Positions 5,398-5,765 of a DNA stretch of 5,765 nt are shown here, one piece after another (the first letter of the stretch is position 1; every line of letters starts with the position of its first letter). Made by a program: the position numbers and the translations under genes. Source of the DNA: an uncultured Lachnospiraceae bacterium (GTDB lineage Bacteria > Bacillota > Clostridia > Lachnospirales > Lachnospiraceae); the NCBI GenBank assembly GCA_946566415.1, contig CAMNWW010000155.1, forward strand, positions 1 through 5,765. Direction: 5' to 3'. The notes beneath the pieces were generated by a model. The model had not been told where the DNA came from. It was given only the letters and a program-made list of their open reading frames with translations, and did no database searches.

Positions 5398-5765
5398 TTA
5401 TAAGATCGTGTCCAGTGTATCCAATAATTTCTCCACATTAATCGGTTTCGCAATATGTCCGTTCATTCCGCAGCTGATCGCAGCTTCTCTGTCTTCGTCA
5501 AAGGCGTTTGCCGTCATCGCCAGGATCGGAATAGATGAACGGCTTTCATCATCCAGGCGCCGGATCGCTTTAGCGGCATCGTACCCATTCATGACAGGCA
5601 TCTGGATATCCATGAGGATCAGCTTGTAATATCCCGGTTCCGCTTTTTTCAGCATCTCGACCGCTATCTCTCCGTTCTCTGCTGTATCGACCGTAAATCC
5701 TTCCTCCTGTAAGATTTCCGTTGCAATTTCCTGATTCAGCTCATTATCCTCAGCCAGAAGAATCC
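5398..5765 (-). CDS. C-terminal receiver domain of a hybrid histidine kinase or response regulator (partial)
   Basis: The gene enters from beyond the right edge; 121 residues plus the stop are visible and read in frame to base 5763. They form one complete receiver domain: ILLAEDNELN gives the acidic pair (Glu5-Asp6 of the visible part), LILMDIQMPVMNG holds the phospho-acceptor Asp52, MTANAF holds Thr84 and AKPI holds Lys106. The protein stops right after the last helix, with no DNA-binding domain. The AEDNELNQEIA wording and terminal position are typical of the receiver at the end of hybrid sensor kinases that feed a phosphorelay, but a kinase domain is not in view. An internal ATG at 5655 would remove the first strand and acidic pair, so it is not the start. 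The stimulus is unknown. murI follows after 38 bp. Confidence 0.9.
   Translation of the reverse strand, partial: ILLAEDNELNQEIATEILQEEGFTVDTAENGEIAVEMLKKAEPGYYKLILMDIQMPVMNGYDAAKAIRRLDDESRSSIPILAMTANAFDEDREAAISCGMNGHIAKPINVEKLLDTLDTIL

Overview
The window looks like chromosomal DNA of a Firmicute, most likely a Lachnospiraceae-type clostridium. Protein wording (RqcH starting MAFDGITIANIV, MurI with ATPVTIAGDKL), AGGAGG-like ribosome binding sites, sigma-A style promoters and mid-range GC all point that way. This is inference; no database was searched. It holds four complete genes, one gene cut by the right edge, one transposase-like relic and two blocks of non-coding repeats.

Left edge (1-226): no gene. 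Three tandem 29-bp units (1-87) run off the window edge. They are followed by four closely packed hairpins, several of terminator type, and by an inverted partial copy of the repeat that touches the stop codon of yicC. yicC (227-1105, minus) encodes a YicC/YloC endoribonuclease. Its promoter (TTGACG, 17 bp, TATACT) lies at the end of a degraded Rpn/PD-(D/E)XK transposase-like fragment (1171-1410, minus).

Centre (1411-3352): divergent from yicC is rqcH (1619-3352, plus), the bacterial NFACT protein that adds alanine tails to stalled nascent chains on the 50S subunit. Its upstream region holds two tandem 65-nt units (1461-1590), each with the same strong hairpin. The start of the second unit is complementary to the rqcH Shine-Dalgarno sequence. 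This possible structured leader is the most interesting non-coding signal here. rqcH and yicC homologues are also close neighbours in Bacillus subtilis (yloA, yloC).

Right half (3349-5765, all minus): a hybrid histidine kinase or response regulator cut by the window edge (only its C-terminal receiver domain is seen), then murI (glutamate racemase), then a membrane-anchored M23 zinc peptidase. MurI makes D-glutamate for peptidoglycan and the M23 enzyme probably cuts peptidoglycan, so this is a cell-envelope group. The M23 and rqcH genes converge and their stop codons overlap by 4 bp.

The protein-coding content is ordinary. The unusual parts are the two repeat blocks and the rqcH leader. No CRISPR array, tRNA, rRNA or intact mobile element was found.
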